From Fen-1362 sp964597035 (GTDB lineage: Bacteria > Planctomycetota > Phycisphaerae > Sedimentisphaerales > Anaerobacaceae), in the NCBI GenBank assembly GCA_964597035.1, contig CAZQWM010000029.1, positions 1-28,253 of the forward strand: a stretch of 28,253 nucleotides of DNA. The letters are read 5' to 3'. How positions within the stretch are numbered: position 1 is the stretch's first letter; every line of letters begins with the position of its first letter. The notes below the pieces were generated by a model that saw only the letters and a list, made by a program, of their open reading frames with translations, did not search any database and was not told where the DNA came from. A program made the position numbers and the translations under genes. This document shows positions 7,902 through 15,025 of this stretch, piece after piece.

Positions 7902-8915
7902 ATGACTCGTATATCGCTGCTGCTGTTAAGCGCGTCAGCCCTGATTTGCGGCTGTGAAGCCACATCGTATCCCGGCCTGCCGGAAGCTGGCAGCAACAAT
8001 CCCGACACTTCGGGAACCGACGACCTCAAGGCACAGGCAACCCGCATCATTCAACAGGCGCTTTCCAGCAGCGAACCGCAGATAAGGGCAAGCGCTATCG
8101 AAGTTGTTGCGGCTATACCCGCAGATTACGGACGCAAATTTATGCCGGAGGTTCAGCGACTTCTCAGTGACGAATTCGTTCCGGTAAGGTTTGCAGCGGC
8201 CGTAGCGATAGGCGACACCGGTTACCGGCCTGCTGCAGGCGATGTGAAGCAAATGCTCAAGGACAAAGACAATAACGTCCAGCTCGCGGCCGACTATGCA
8301 ATCCTCAAACTCGACGGCTCCGAAACCGCGGGCCAGCGGATTCGTGCTGCAATGAGCAGCAGCAATCAGCAGGTCAGGGCAAACGCAGCATTTTTGTTGG
8401 GCAAAGCCGGAAACAGAAGCGCACTGCCTTTGCTTTATGAGGCAATCAAAGACGAAACCTCGGATGACAGGGTTCGGCTGAACTCGGTCGAGGCCATAGC
8501 CCGATTAGGTGACGAAAAAATATACGAGAAGCTCTGGGCAATGCTAATAAGCGCTTACGCGGACGACCGGGTATTCGGCATCCGGGCAATGGGCGCTCTT
8601 GGCAGCCCCCAGGCCAAAGATGCACTTCTGACTATGCTGACAGATGACCTGCCAGAGGTTCGCCTTGTAGCGGCAGAGCAGCTCGGCGAGCTGGGTGATG
8701 CGGCAGGCGAAAAAACTGTTGTGGAGGCACTGACAAAAGATGCGGCCGAATCGGATAAGGAAGGACGTGCTCGCATCCAGACTCTCGCAGCCCTGGCCAT
8801 CGGGCGGATAAGAACGCCATCGCTGAAAAAGTTTCTGCCCGAACTACTCAGAAATGAGTCGCAGCTTGTCCGACTTGCAGCAGCAAAGGCCGTTTTTCAA
8901 TGTGCCACGCATTAG
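7902..8915 (+). CDS. HEAT-repeat lipoprotein
   Basis: Probably an envelope lipoprotein of 337 residues used for protein-protein interaction. ATG 7902 gives a standard lipoprotein signal: TRIS, a leucine-rich core, then I-C-G-C with the lipidated cysteine at residue 18. In-frame ATG 7866 would add 12 residues and is also possible. After a Pro/Ser-rich linker, about 45-337 consist of HEAT/PBS-type helical repeats of about 30 residues with recurring elements such as VRFAAAVAIGDTG, VRANAAFLLGKAG, VRLNSVEAIARLGDE and VRLVAAEQLGELGD, forming an alpha-solenoid. It lies 45 bases after lnt on the same strand. No catalytic motif is seen, so the partner and function are unknown. The short spacing suggests an operon with lnt, which would lipidate this product. 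Confidence 0.82.
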   Translation: MTRISLLLLSASALICGCEATSYPGLPEAGSNNPDTSGTDDLKAQATRIIQQALSSSEPQIRASAIEVVAAIPADYGRKFMPEVQRLLSDEFVPVRFAAAVAIGDTGYRPAAGDVKQMLKDKDNNVQLAADYAILKLDGSETAGQRIRAAMSSSNQQVRANAAFLLGKAGNRSALPLLYEAIKDETSDDRVRLNSVEAIARLGDEKIYEKLWAMLISAYADDRVFGIRAMGALGSPQAKDALLTMLTDDLPEVRLVAAEQLGELGDAAGEKTVVEALTKDAAESDKEGRARIQTLAALAIGRIRTPSLKKFLPELLRNESQLVRLAAAKAVFQCATH

Positions 8916-8974
8916 AATATAGGACTGTAAGAATGGGAGATACAGCGAGTCCTGCCTGTTTTGCCGAAATTAAC

Positions 8975-9003
8975 TTGACCAAAACCCACAAAAATCGTAA
9001 AAT
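8975..9003 (+). promoter_or_regulatory. sigma70-type promoter upstream of the coiled-coil/mre region
   Basis: TTGACC at 8975-8980, a 17-base spacer, then TAAAAT at 8998-9003. Both hexamers match the housekeeping consensus at 5 of 6 positions and the spacer is ideal. Predicted transcription start is about 9010, some 75 bases before the TTG start at 9086. It sits in the only long spacer between the HEAT lipoprotein and the next gene. Confidence 0.6.
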
Positions 9004-9085
9004 AAGGGTGTTTACAGCAAAGCGGGTGGCAGGGTATAATCCTCCTCCGAAGTAGAATTTGGTAAAATGGTGAAAGGAGTTAATC

Positions 9086-9958
9086 TTGAGCAACCTCACG
9101 AAGACGCTCATAGTCTTACTGACTATCTCCTCAATCTTCCTGTGCGGCATCGTGGTGACATACGTAGCCAATGCCGACAATTACAGGCAAAAGTACAACA
9201 GTCTCCGCTCCGAACGTGACGCTCTAAGCGCAGAAAAAGACAGCTTAACGAATCAGCTAAACGAAAGCATTCGGCAAAAAGACGAACTTGAAAAGTCACT
9301 GAATAAGCAAATGGCTTCTTTGAGGACAACAGCTGATGAACTACAGGCCAAGCTGAACAACATCGAAAGAGAAAAAGCAGAGCTACTTGAAAGGGTCAAT
9401 AGCTGGGCAAGCATCACCAAGGATTTCTCTGATACGACAGAAAAGCAAACACAAACACTCAACGCCGCCCTCGAAGAGGTCAAGCAGCTAAAGACCGAGC
9501 AGATAAAGCTGAGCCAGGAGCTTGAACAAACAAGCACGACGCTTGTCGAGAAAATGGCGATAATAGATTCGCTGCAGGCGGAGAAGCGTCGGCTGATAGA
9601 GGAGAAGTCAGACCTTGAGACTCGTCTAGACCAACTGTTACAGGCCGGTGGTAAAGTCGCGATGGTCAGCCCGCCTGTAACTCAGGAAAAGGCCCTCGCG
9701 ATGCCCGTCCGGCCCTTAACTGAACCAATCGCCCTGAAAAGCGTGGTTACTGAGGTCGACGTGAAGAACTCCTTAGCTACTGTTTCGACTGGCTCAGCCG
9801 ACGGGGTCAAGGAAGGAATGAGGTTCCACGTCACCCGTGGCGATGAATTTATCTGCGATATCCTGATAATAGATGTGGATACTGAAAAAGCCGTAGGCGT
9901 CCTTGAACTGGTGCAGCAACCGCCCAAAGTCGGGGATAACGCGTCCACTAACCTGTAA
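9086..9958 (+). CDS. membrane-anchored coiled-coil protein beside the mre genes
   Basis: Unrecognised protein of 290 residues with a clear architecture. Residues 5-28 are a membrane helix (TLIVLLTISSIFLCGIVVTY). About 32-185 are a near-continuous Glu/Lys/Gln/Leu coiled coil, a linker follows, and 213-288 form a small beta-rich domain containing the pattern G-S-A-D-G-V-K-E-G-M-R-F-H-V, found at the C-termini of several planctomycete envelope proteins (from memory). The start is TTG 9086, supported by AAAGGAG 7 bases upstream; no ATG fits as well. The layout, helix then coiled coil then beta domain, parallels MreC, but no MreC signature is present. A sigma70-type promoter at 8975 precedes it and mreB lies about 300 bases downstream. 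Possible wall-elongation scaffold; this is inference from position and shape. Confidence 0.8.
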   Translation: MSNLTKTLIVLLTISSIFLCGIVVTYVANADNYRQKYNSLRSERDALSAEKDSLTNQLNESIRQKDELEKSLNKQMASLRTTADELQAKLNNIEREKAELLERVNSWASITKDFSDTTEKQTQTLNAALEEVKQLKTEQIKLSQELEQTSTTLVEKMAIIDSLQAEKRRLIEEKSDLETRLDQLLQAGGKVAMVSPPVTQEKALAMPVRPLTEPIALKSVVTEVDVKNSLATVSTGSADGVKEGMRFHVTRGDEFICDILIIDVDTEKAVGVLELVQQPPKVGDNASTNL

Positions 9959-10029
9959 AAGCAACACCCTTTGGGGTGCGTACCCGTGACGCCTGCACTT
10001 TAGCCCGCTATGCTTATAGAGGTCATAAA

Positions 10030-10188
10030 ATGAGTCCCAACGGACAAATACGTGCAACAAAGCTGGTGCCAGGCAGCAACCTGTACACCATCATTCTCGC
10101 ACTGGCATTCGCGGTGGTCCTGGCCACGGCAGCGTTTGTCGCCTATAAGTGCTATTTCGACTACGGCACATTATTCGAAATTCCATAA
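10030..10188 (+). CDS. 52-residue single-pass membrane protein upstream of mreB
   Basis: Small protein with a polar N-terminus (MSPNGQIRATK), one membrane helix at about 19-38 (TIILALAFAVVLATAAFVAY) and a short Cys/Tyr-containing tail. ATG 10030 has AGAGGT 7 bases upstream. The reading frame stays open to 9976, but the added 18 residues are basic with no ribosome site, so 10030 is preferred. It lies 71 bases after the coiled-coil gene and before the mreB promoter, all on the same strand. I do not recognise a family. Size, ribosome site and clean topology argue that it is real. A role with the elongation machinery is only suggested by its position. Confidence 0.65.
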   Translation: MSPNGQIRATKLVPGSNLYTIILALAFAVVLATAAFVAYKCYFDYGTLFEIP

Positions 10189-10199
10189 GAAATTCACTA

Positions 10200-10228
10200 T
10201 TGAACCGGCACGCCGGACGCGGTAGAAT
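10200..10228 (+). promoter_or_regulatory. mreB: sigma70-type promoter for mreB
   Basis: TTGAAC at 10200-10205, 17-base spacer, TAGAAT at 10223-10228; predicted start about 10235, 36 bases before the chosen mreB ATG. The spacer contains the short inverted repeat CCGG-CACG-CCGG, which could be an operator or chance. It gives the mreBCD-mrdA group its own promoter in addition to the one at 8975. Confidence 0.55.
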
Positions 10229-10270
10229 CATGCCTGAGTAATCTGGTGTTTGCGCAGAATGGAGTCTATG

Positions 10271-11323
10271 ATGCTGCTTGATTCGGTTTTGGGCTGGTTC
10301 AGTATGGATATGGGTATCGACCTCGGTACCTGCACCACACTGGTCTGCGTCCGCGGCAAGGGCATTGTTCTCAACGAACCCTCGGTCGTTGCAGTTCGCA
10401 AAGGAACCAATGTTGTCCTGAATAACGGTGAAGCGGTGGGACTTGTCGCACGCGAAATGTTAGGCAAGACCCCCGGCTCAATCAGCGCAATCAGGCCCCT
10501 CAAAGACGGCGTAATCAGCGACTTCGAAATTACCGAGGCGATGCTTAACTACTTCATCCGAAAGGTCCACGGCAGAGGAAAGTTAATAAGACCCCGCGTA
10601 GTCATCGCAATTCCGAGCGGGATAACGGCCGTTGAGCGCCGTGCGGTTATCGACAGCGCCGAACGCGCGGGCGCAAGAAAGGTATACCTAGTGGATGAGC
10701 CGATGGCGGCCGGCATAGGAGCAGGGCTTCCGATTACCGACCCGACCGCATCGATGATTGTGGATATCGGCGGCGGCACAAGCGAAGTCGCGATAATGAG
10801 TCTTGCAGACATCGCCACATGTGAGTCAATTCGCGTCGGCGGCGACGATATGGACGAGGCGATTATTAATCATCTCAAGCGGACCTACAATCTTCTGGTC
10901 GGCGAGCCGCGTGCCGAGAAAGTCAAGATTCAAATCGGCTCGGCGGCGCCGCTGGAGGAGGAACTGACGATGGAGGTATCCGGCAGGGATACTATCTCGG
11001 GTCTTCCTCGCAAAATTGTTATCACCAGCGAGGAAATCCGCGAGGCGCTGAAAGAACCAATCGCAGCAATCATCGATGCCGTTACAAGGACGCTTGAAAG
11101 AGCCGAGCCGGAACTTGCCGCGGACCTTATCGAAAACGGTATTCACATCTGCGGTGGCGGGGCAATGCTACGCGGAATGGACACCGTCCTGGCCAACGCA
11201 ACGGGCCTGAAGGTTATACGCGTAGATGACCCATTGACGGCCGTCGCACGCGGCACCAGTGTTTACCTGGAGAACCTGGAGTTGTGGAAGGACACAATGG
11301 AGCATAGCGACTCCGGCTGGTAG
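10271..11323 (+). CDS. mreB: rod shape-determining protein MreB (bacterial actin)
   Basis: Actin-like ATPase that polymerises on the inner membrane and directs lateral wall synthesis. About 350 residues, the family's length. The actin-fold ATP-site motifs are present: MGIDLGTCTTLV (phosphate 1), VDIGGGTSEVA (phosphate 2), ICGGGAMLRGM (adenosine) and LVDEPMAAGIGAGLP. The short hydrophobic N-terminus MLLDSVLGWF is a plausible membrane-binding amphipathic helix. GGAG at 10261-10264 lies 6 bases before ATG 10271; ATG 10268 and upstream in-frame TTG 10250 and ATG 10259 are alternatives. It heads the conserved mreB-mreC-mreD-PBP2 order and has a promoter at 10200. The spacer to mreC is filled by a small repeat. 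Very sure. Confidence 0.97.
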   Translation: MLLDSVLGWFSMDMGIDLGTCTTLVCVRGKGIVLNEPSVVAVRKGTNVVLNNGEAVGLVAREMLGKTPGSISAIRPLKDGVISDFEITEAMLNYFIRKVHGRGKLIRPRVVIAIPSGITAVERRAVIDSAERAGARKVYLVDEPMAAGIGAGLPITDPTASMIVDIGGGTSEVAIMSLADIATCESIRVGGDDMDEAIINHLKRTYNLLVGEPRAEKVKIQIGSAAPLEEELTMEVSGRDTISGLPRKIVITSEEIREALKEPIAAIIDAVTRTLERAEPELAADLIENGIHICGGGAMLRGMDTVLANATGLKVIRVDDPLTAVARGTSVYLENLELWKDTMEHSDSGW

Positions 11324-11340
11324 CCAAGGAAAAGTGTGAC

Positions 11341-11400
11341 CCATGACTCGGCCCTCGCGGCTCGTTTTATACGGACCACGAGTAACGAGTGACGAGTAAC
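11341..11400 (+). repeat. small tandem and inverted repeat between mreB and mreC
   Basis: Three 7-base units ACGAGTA, ACGAGTG, ACGAGTA run at 11378-11398, and a complementary GACTCG lies at 11345-11350, so the region could fold into a loose hairpin. The repeat ends 6 bases before the likely mreC ATG, in the place where a ribosome site should be. Similar short GAGTRAC repeats are common in spacers of environmental genomes (from memory, not checked). Confidence 0.5.
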
Positions 11401-11406
11401 AAAAAA

Positions 11407-12234
11407 ATGGCACGGAAGCGAATCAGAGTCACCGGAAGGATGTTATTCACCTGGTTTACGTTAGCGGGATTTATTCTCCTGTTTTCCCCTCAGGCGGTTA
11501 CGAGCAGATTCCAGTTCGCCTTTGCGCGGATATTCCGCTGGCCACTGAGCATCGGAAGGAATATGCCGCTTTCGGCACGGACGGAACTCTCGTTGGAGGA
11601 TAATTTCACCCGCCAGCAAAGGCAGTATCAAAATTACATCGTCAACCTTGAGGCACAGCTTCAGGAGAAGGACCGGGTGATTCAACAGCTATCGGGGCTT
11701 CGGACAAGATTGCGCGGGCTGGAAGGGGCCAAATTCGTGCCAGCCGACATTATTACCGCCTCGATTGAGGGGTTGCGAAGCGAGCTTATCATAAATCGAG
11801 GCACCGACGACGAGCTTGCAAAAGACTGCTTCGTAATTAGCGACAACAGTATTATTGGAATCATAACAGAACTGGCGCCGCGCACGGCAAGGATTCGCCT
11901 CTTTACTGATGCCTCCTCGGTAGTGGCGGTAAACGTGCCGGGTCTGAACATAAATATGCTGATGCAGGGTGATGGTGATAATTCGGCAAAGATACGACTG
12001 GTTCCGGTGAAGCACAAAATCGAGGTCGGGGATGCCGTGCTGGTTCGGAAAAAGCCCGGTTACTTAGATATTCCTATGATAGCCGGGTCGGTGGTTCAAT
12101 GTAAAAGGGACGGCAAAAACCCGGCACTCTGGGATATAACGGTCAAGCCGGTCTACGATATAAGCACGCTTAACAGTGTGGCCGTAATAGTAATGAACCC
12201 GCCGGAAAACACCAAAACAACAATCGGGCGGTAG
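11407..12234 (+). CDS. mreC: rod shape-determining protein MreC
   Basis: Bitopic periplasmic scaffold of the elongation machinery linking MreB/MreD to PBP2. 275 residues from ATG 11407. A membrane helix is at about 13-29 (FTWFTLAGFILLFSPQA), a coiled coil at about 58-100, and the MreC beta-barrel domains follow, with the signatures SELIINRGTDDEL, ISDNSIIGIITELAPRTARIRLFTD and DAVLVRKKPGYLDIPMIAGSV. GTG 11389 is in frame, but the six residues it adds lie inside the ACGAGTR repeat. Neither start has a Shine-Dalgarno sequence, which is unusual among these genes and may reflect insertion of the repeat. It stands between mreB and mreD as usual. Confidence 0.92.
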   Translation: MARKRIRVTGRMLFTWFTLAGFILLFSPQAVTSRFQFAFARIFRWPLSIGRNMPLSARTELSLEDNFTRQQRQYQNYIVNLEAQLQEKDRVIQQLSGLRTRLRGLEGAKFVPADIITASIEGLRSELIINRGTDDELAKDCFVISDNSIIGIITELAPRTARIRLFTDASSVVAVNVPGLNINMLMQGDGDNSAKIRLVPVKHKIEVGDAVLVRKKPGYLDIPMIAGSVVQCKRDGKNPALWDITVKPVYDISTLNSVAVIVMNPPENTKTTIGR

Positions 12235-12284
12235 CCCGGATTCTATTGACCGTTTACGCCACTTGTCCTGCACAGGAGGATAAA

Positions 12285-12794
12285 ATGCGTTGGCCGCGTT
12301 TCGCAGTACTGGTGCTTGTTACCACCCTCGTGCAGGCGAGCTGGATAGACGCTATTGCAGTTACGCGACTTAACCTGACGCCTGATTTACTGCTGATAGC
12401 TATGGTATTTTTCGCGATACGCTGTGATGTAACGGAGGCGATTATAAGCTCCTTTGTTCTGGGCTTTGCGGCGGACATAGTGGCAATGAGTTTCGGTTTG
12501 GGGCCGCGGATAATCAGCTTCGGCCTGTTTGGAACCGGCCTGGCATACCTGCACCGCGTCATTGCCATAAGAAAAATACCGCAGGAGGCGCTCGCCATAT
12601 TCCTAACGGGTCTTTGCACGGGAGGGCTGGGATTTCTGTTGGCATTGGTGGCAGGTCAAGCGACAAAACTAGCCGGCTTCGACGTGTTACTCGGGACGTC
12701 GATTTATTCGGCGGTGGTAGGTCCTTTTTTGTTCTTGCTTTTGACCTGGTCGATGAATATAAGAAGTCGTCGCCGCAGCCGGGTCCGGAAGTGA
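12285..12794 (+). CDS. mreD: rod shape-determining membrane protein MreD
   Basis: Polytopic inner-membrane partner of MreC, 169 residues, within the family's range. About five hydrophobic segments cover most of the length (VLVLVTTLVQASWI, LLLIAMVFFAIRC, IISSFVLGFAADIVAMSF, ALAIFLTGLCTGGLGFLLALV and VVGPFLFLLLTW), with the F-A-A-D-I pattern typical of MreD. ATG 12285 has AGGAGG about 5 bases upstream, so the open frame back to 12246 is not used. Identification rests on topology, size and the mreC-mreD-PBP2 order, because MreD is poorly conserved in sequence. A 58-base spacer leads to the PBP2 gene. Confidence 0.88.
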   Translation: MRWPRFAVLVLVTTLVQASWIDAIAVTRLNLTPDLLLIAMVFFAIRCDVTEAIISSFVLGFAADIVAMSFGLGPRIISFGLFGTGLAYLHRVIAIRKIPQEALAIFLTGLCTGGLGFLLALVAGQATKLAGFDVLLGTSIYSAVVGPFLFLLLTWSMNIRSRRRSRVRK

Positions 12795-12852
12795 GCACAC
12801 CAGCGGGGGCTTCGCAGCACAAGCGGAAAATACCCGGCACCATAAAGCCATT

Positions 12853-15012
12853 ATGTATAACAAGCGAATCAGCATTCTGATAATTGCCAGTGCGGTTCTG
12901 CTGGTGATTTGTGTGCTCCGACTGGCCGATATGCAGCTGCTTTCAACATCTTTTTACAGGGAGCAGGTCGCCCAGTTGCGGCTCCAGCAAGGGGCCCAGC
13001 AGCAGCTAAGAACACTGCGAGGCAGAATACTCGACAGGAACGGACGAATCCTCGCAACAGATGAGCCGAGGTTCTGGCTGGCGGTAGACTACGAGCTGAG
13101 CCGTTTTCTTGACGAGCGAGTTCGACAGGCAATGGCATTAGAGGCGGCATCCAAAAGCGAGGACGCCGATATGTCCGCCTTCGAGGAGGAATCCAGGCAA
13201 CGAATGGATGAGCTGGAGCTACTGTTGAGCAAATGCGCACGGTTCGGTATGTCCCGCGAGGACATAGTCCTGCAACTGCAAAGAATAAACGAAAGAATCT
13301 GGAACCTGCGGACATTTCTCGCCTGGGCGAGAAACGAACCCGGCAGGCAACTTCTGGAAAAATACGACGGCAACCTCAACAATATCCCTCTCTCCGAGGC
13401 AATCGCAGATTTCGAAGAGAAACACCCTGACCCGCGCGAGCGCCTCATTCTCACAGGAAAAGTCGACGACATCGCAGAGACCAAACAGGCCTGGCCCGTG
13501 GTCGAATTAAAGATAGACGAAGATGTATTTGCGGCGAGGGTGGAATTTCTTAACGTCACGGGCGTGGGGGTGCTGGCAAAAGGCCAGCGGGTTTATCCGT
13601 TCGGGTCCGTTGCGGCGCAAACCATCGGCTGGGTCGGCCCGCCACAGCAAAAGGACAAGGACTTCTTTGCCGGCGACAGATTATCGAGCTACCTGGATGA
13701 CGAGGTCTGCGGACGCGAAGGCGGGGTCGAATACGTCTGTGAGCCGATTCTGCGTGGCAAAAGAGGAGAGCTTGTTTACGATATCGACCGTCAACTGATA
13801 AGCCGGACCGAGGTGGAATTCGGCCGGGACGTGCGACTCTCAATCGATATCGAGCTGCAGCAAAGAATTGAACAGTATCTCGGCAACTGCGGCTTTAATT
13901 CAAACTGCACCGCCCCTATGGCGGTTGTTGTGCTCGACGTCGACACAGGCGACATTCTCGCCCTTGTCTCGCTACCAGACTATGATTTAAATCTCATAAG
14001 ACAAGACTACAGCTCTCTTGCAGCCGATGCCTGCGAGCCGCTGCGAAACCGGGCACTATACAAGGAGTACCCGCCGGGTTCGGTTATAAAGCCGGTAATC
14101 CTGATTGCCGGGCTGGAATCAGGAGTAATCACCACATCTGAAGTGATAAGCTGCCCCGCACAGAAAGCGCCTCCGGGCTGGCCGAGCTGCTGGTTATATC
14201 TTAACTACAACTGGCTCGGACACGACATGCTATGGTCAAACAACGCCCGCAACGCAGTCAAGGGCAGTTGCAACGTCTATTTCTCTCGTCTGGCCGACCG
14301 AATCGACCCGCTCGTTCTTCAAAACTGGCTGTTCAGGTTCGGCTATGGCCATACAGTCCCGCTTTCCCTATATAGCAATGAAAAATCCGCAACAGACAGG
14401 GACTTCAGGCAATACCCGGGGCGGATATCGAATGAGCGCCCGAGTGAAAACGTAACAAGCTTTGAGCAACTGCCTGCACTTGAGCCGGGCGAAAGGCGAT
14501 GGTTCGGGATAGGCCACGGCAACCTCAGAGTAACGCCGCTACAGGTGGCCAATGCAATGGCGGTAATAGCAAGAAAAGGAGTTTACAGCCCGCCGAAATT
14601 GCTGACCGGCGTTGGACAACAGGCAGATGAGTCAGAGCCAAAAGATTACAACTCGCTCGGCAATAGCACAAACCCACAAGAAACCGTTGACTTAAATATA
14701 TCCGCCCAAACCATTGCCACTGTCTACGACGGAATGCATGCTGTCGTGGCCGAGCCGAGCGGCACTGCGTATGAAGAGTTTCAGCACAGCCTGGCGTATT
14801 TTGGCCCGCACGGGATAACAGTTTACGGCAAGACCGGCTCAACTGAAAAACCGGAGCACGCTTGGTTCGCCGGCTTCGCCAGGGATGAAGACGGCAGAGC
14901 AATCGCTATTGCTGTCGTCGTCGAAGGAGGCCAGCGCGGCTCAGCAGACGCGGCGCCACTGGGAAGGGACATTCTGCAGTTCTGCACAGAAAGCGGCTAC
15001 ATCGGGCGTTGA
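12853..15012 (+). CDS. mrdA: penicillin-binding protein 2, elongation transpeptidase
   Basis: Class B penicillin-binding protein that cross-links lateral wall peptidoglycan in the periplasm. The N-terminal membrane helix is at 6-24, the dimerisation region starts with LRGRILDRNGRILA at about 54, and the transpeptidase domain covers about 330-715. Active-site motifs: Ser410-x-x-Lys413 in PPGSVIKP, SCN at 472-474 in KGSCNVYF, and KTG at 660-662 in YGKTGSTEKP. At 719 residues it is about 85 longer than E. coli PBP2: the stretch between LDRNG and RVYPFGS is about 190 residues instead of about 96, and holds a charged helical insertion (about 90-190). ATG 12853 has no clear ribosome site. It follows mreD as usual, but its partner RodA is not adjacent. 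The gene ends 13 bases from the convergent ftsI stop. Confidence 0.94.
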   Translation: MYNKRISILIIASAVLLVICVLRLADMQLLSTSFYREQVAQLRLQQGAQQQLRTLRGRILDRNGRILATDEPRFWLAVDYELSRFLDERVRQAMALEAASKSEDADMSAFEEESRQRMDELELLLSKCARFGMSREDIVLQLQRINERIWNLRTFLAWARNEPGRQLLEKYDGNLNNIPLSEAIADFEEKHPDPRERLILTGKVDDIAETKQAWPVVELKIDEDVFAARVEFLNVTGVGVLAKGQRVYPFGSVAAQTIGWVGPPQQKDKDFFAGDRLSSYLDDEVCGREGGVEYVCEPILRGKRGELVYDIDRQLISRTEVEFGRDVRLSIDIELQQRIEQYLGNCGFNSNCTAPMAVVVLDVDTGDILALVSLPDYDLNLIRQDYSSLAADACEPLRNRALYKEYPPGSVIKPVILIAGLESGVITTSEVISCPAQKAPPGWPSCWLYLNYNWLGHDMLWSNNARNAVKGSCNVYFSRLADRIDPLVLQNWLFRFGYGHTVPLSLYSNEKSATDRDFRQYPGRISNERPSENVTSFEQLPALEPGERRWFGIGHGNLRVTPLQVANAMAVIARKGVYSPPKLLTGVGQQADESEPKDYNSLGNSTNPQETVDLNISAQTIATVYDGMHAVVAEPSGTAYEEFQHSLAYFGPHGITVYGKTGSTEKPEHAWFAGFARDEDGRAIAIAVVVEGGQRGSADAAPLGRDILQFCTESGYIGR

Positions 15013-15025
15013 TACTCCCGCCCGC

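Noticed and set aside
9965..9978. CACCC/GGGTG hairpin after the coiled-coil gene as a terminator
   Set aside because: Only 5 base pairs and no T-tract follows; too weak to call.
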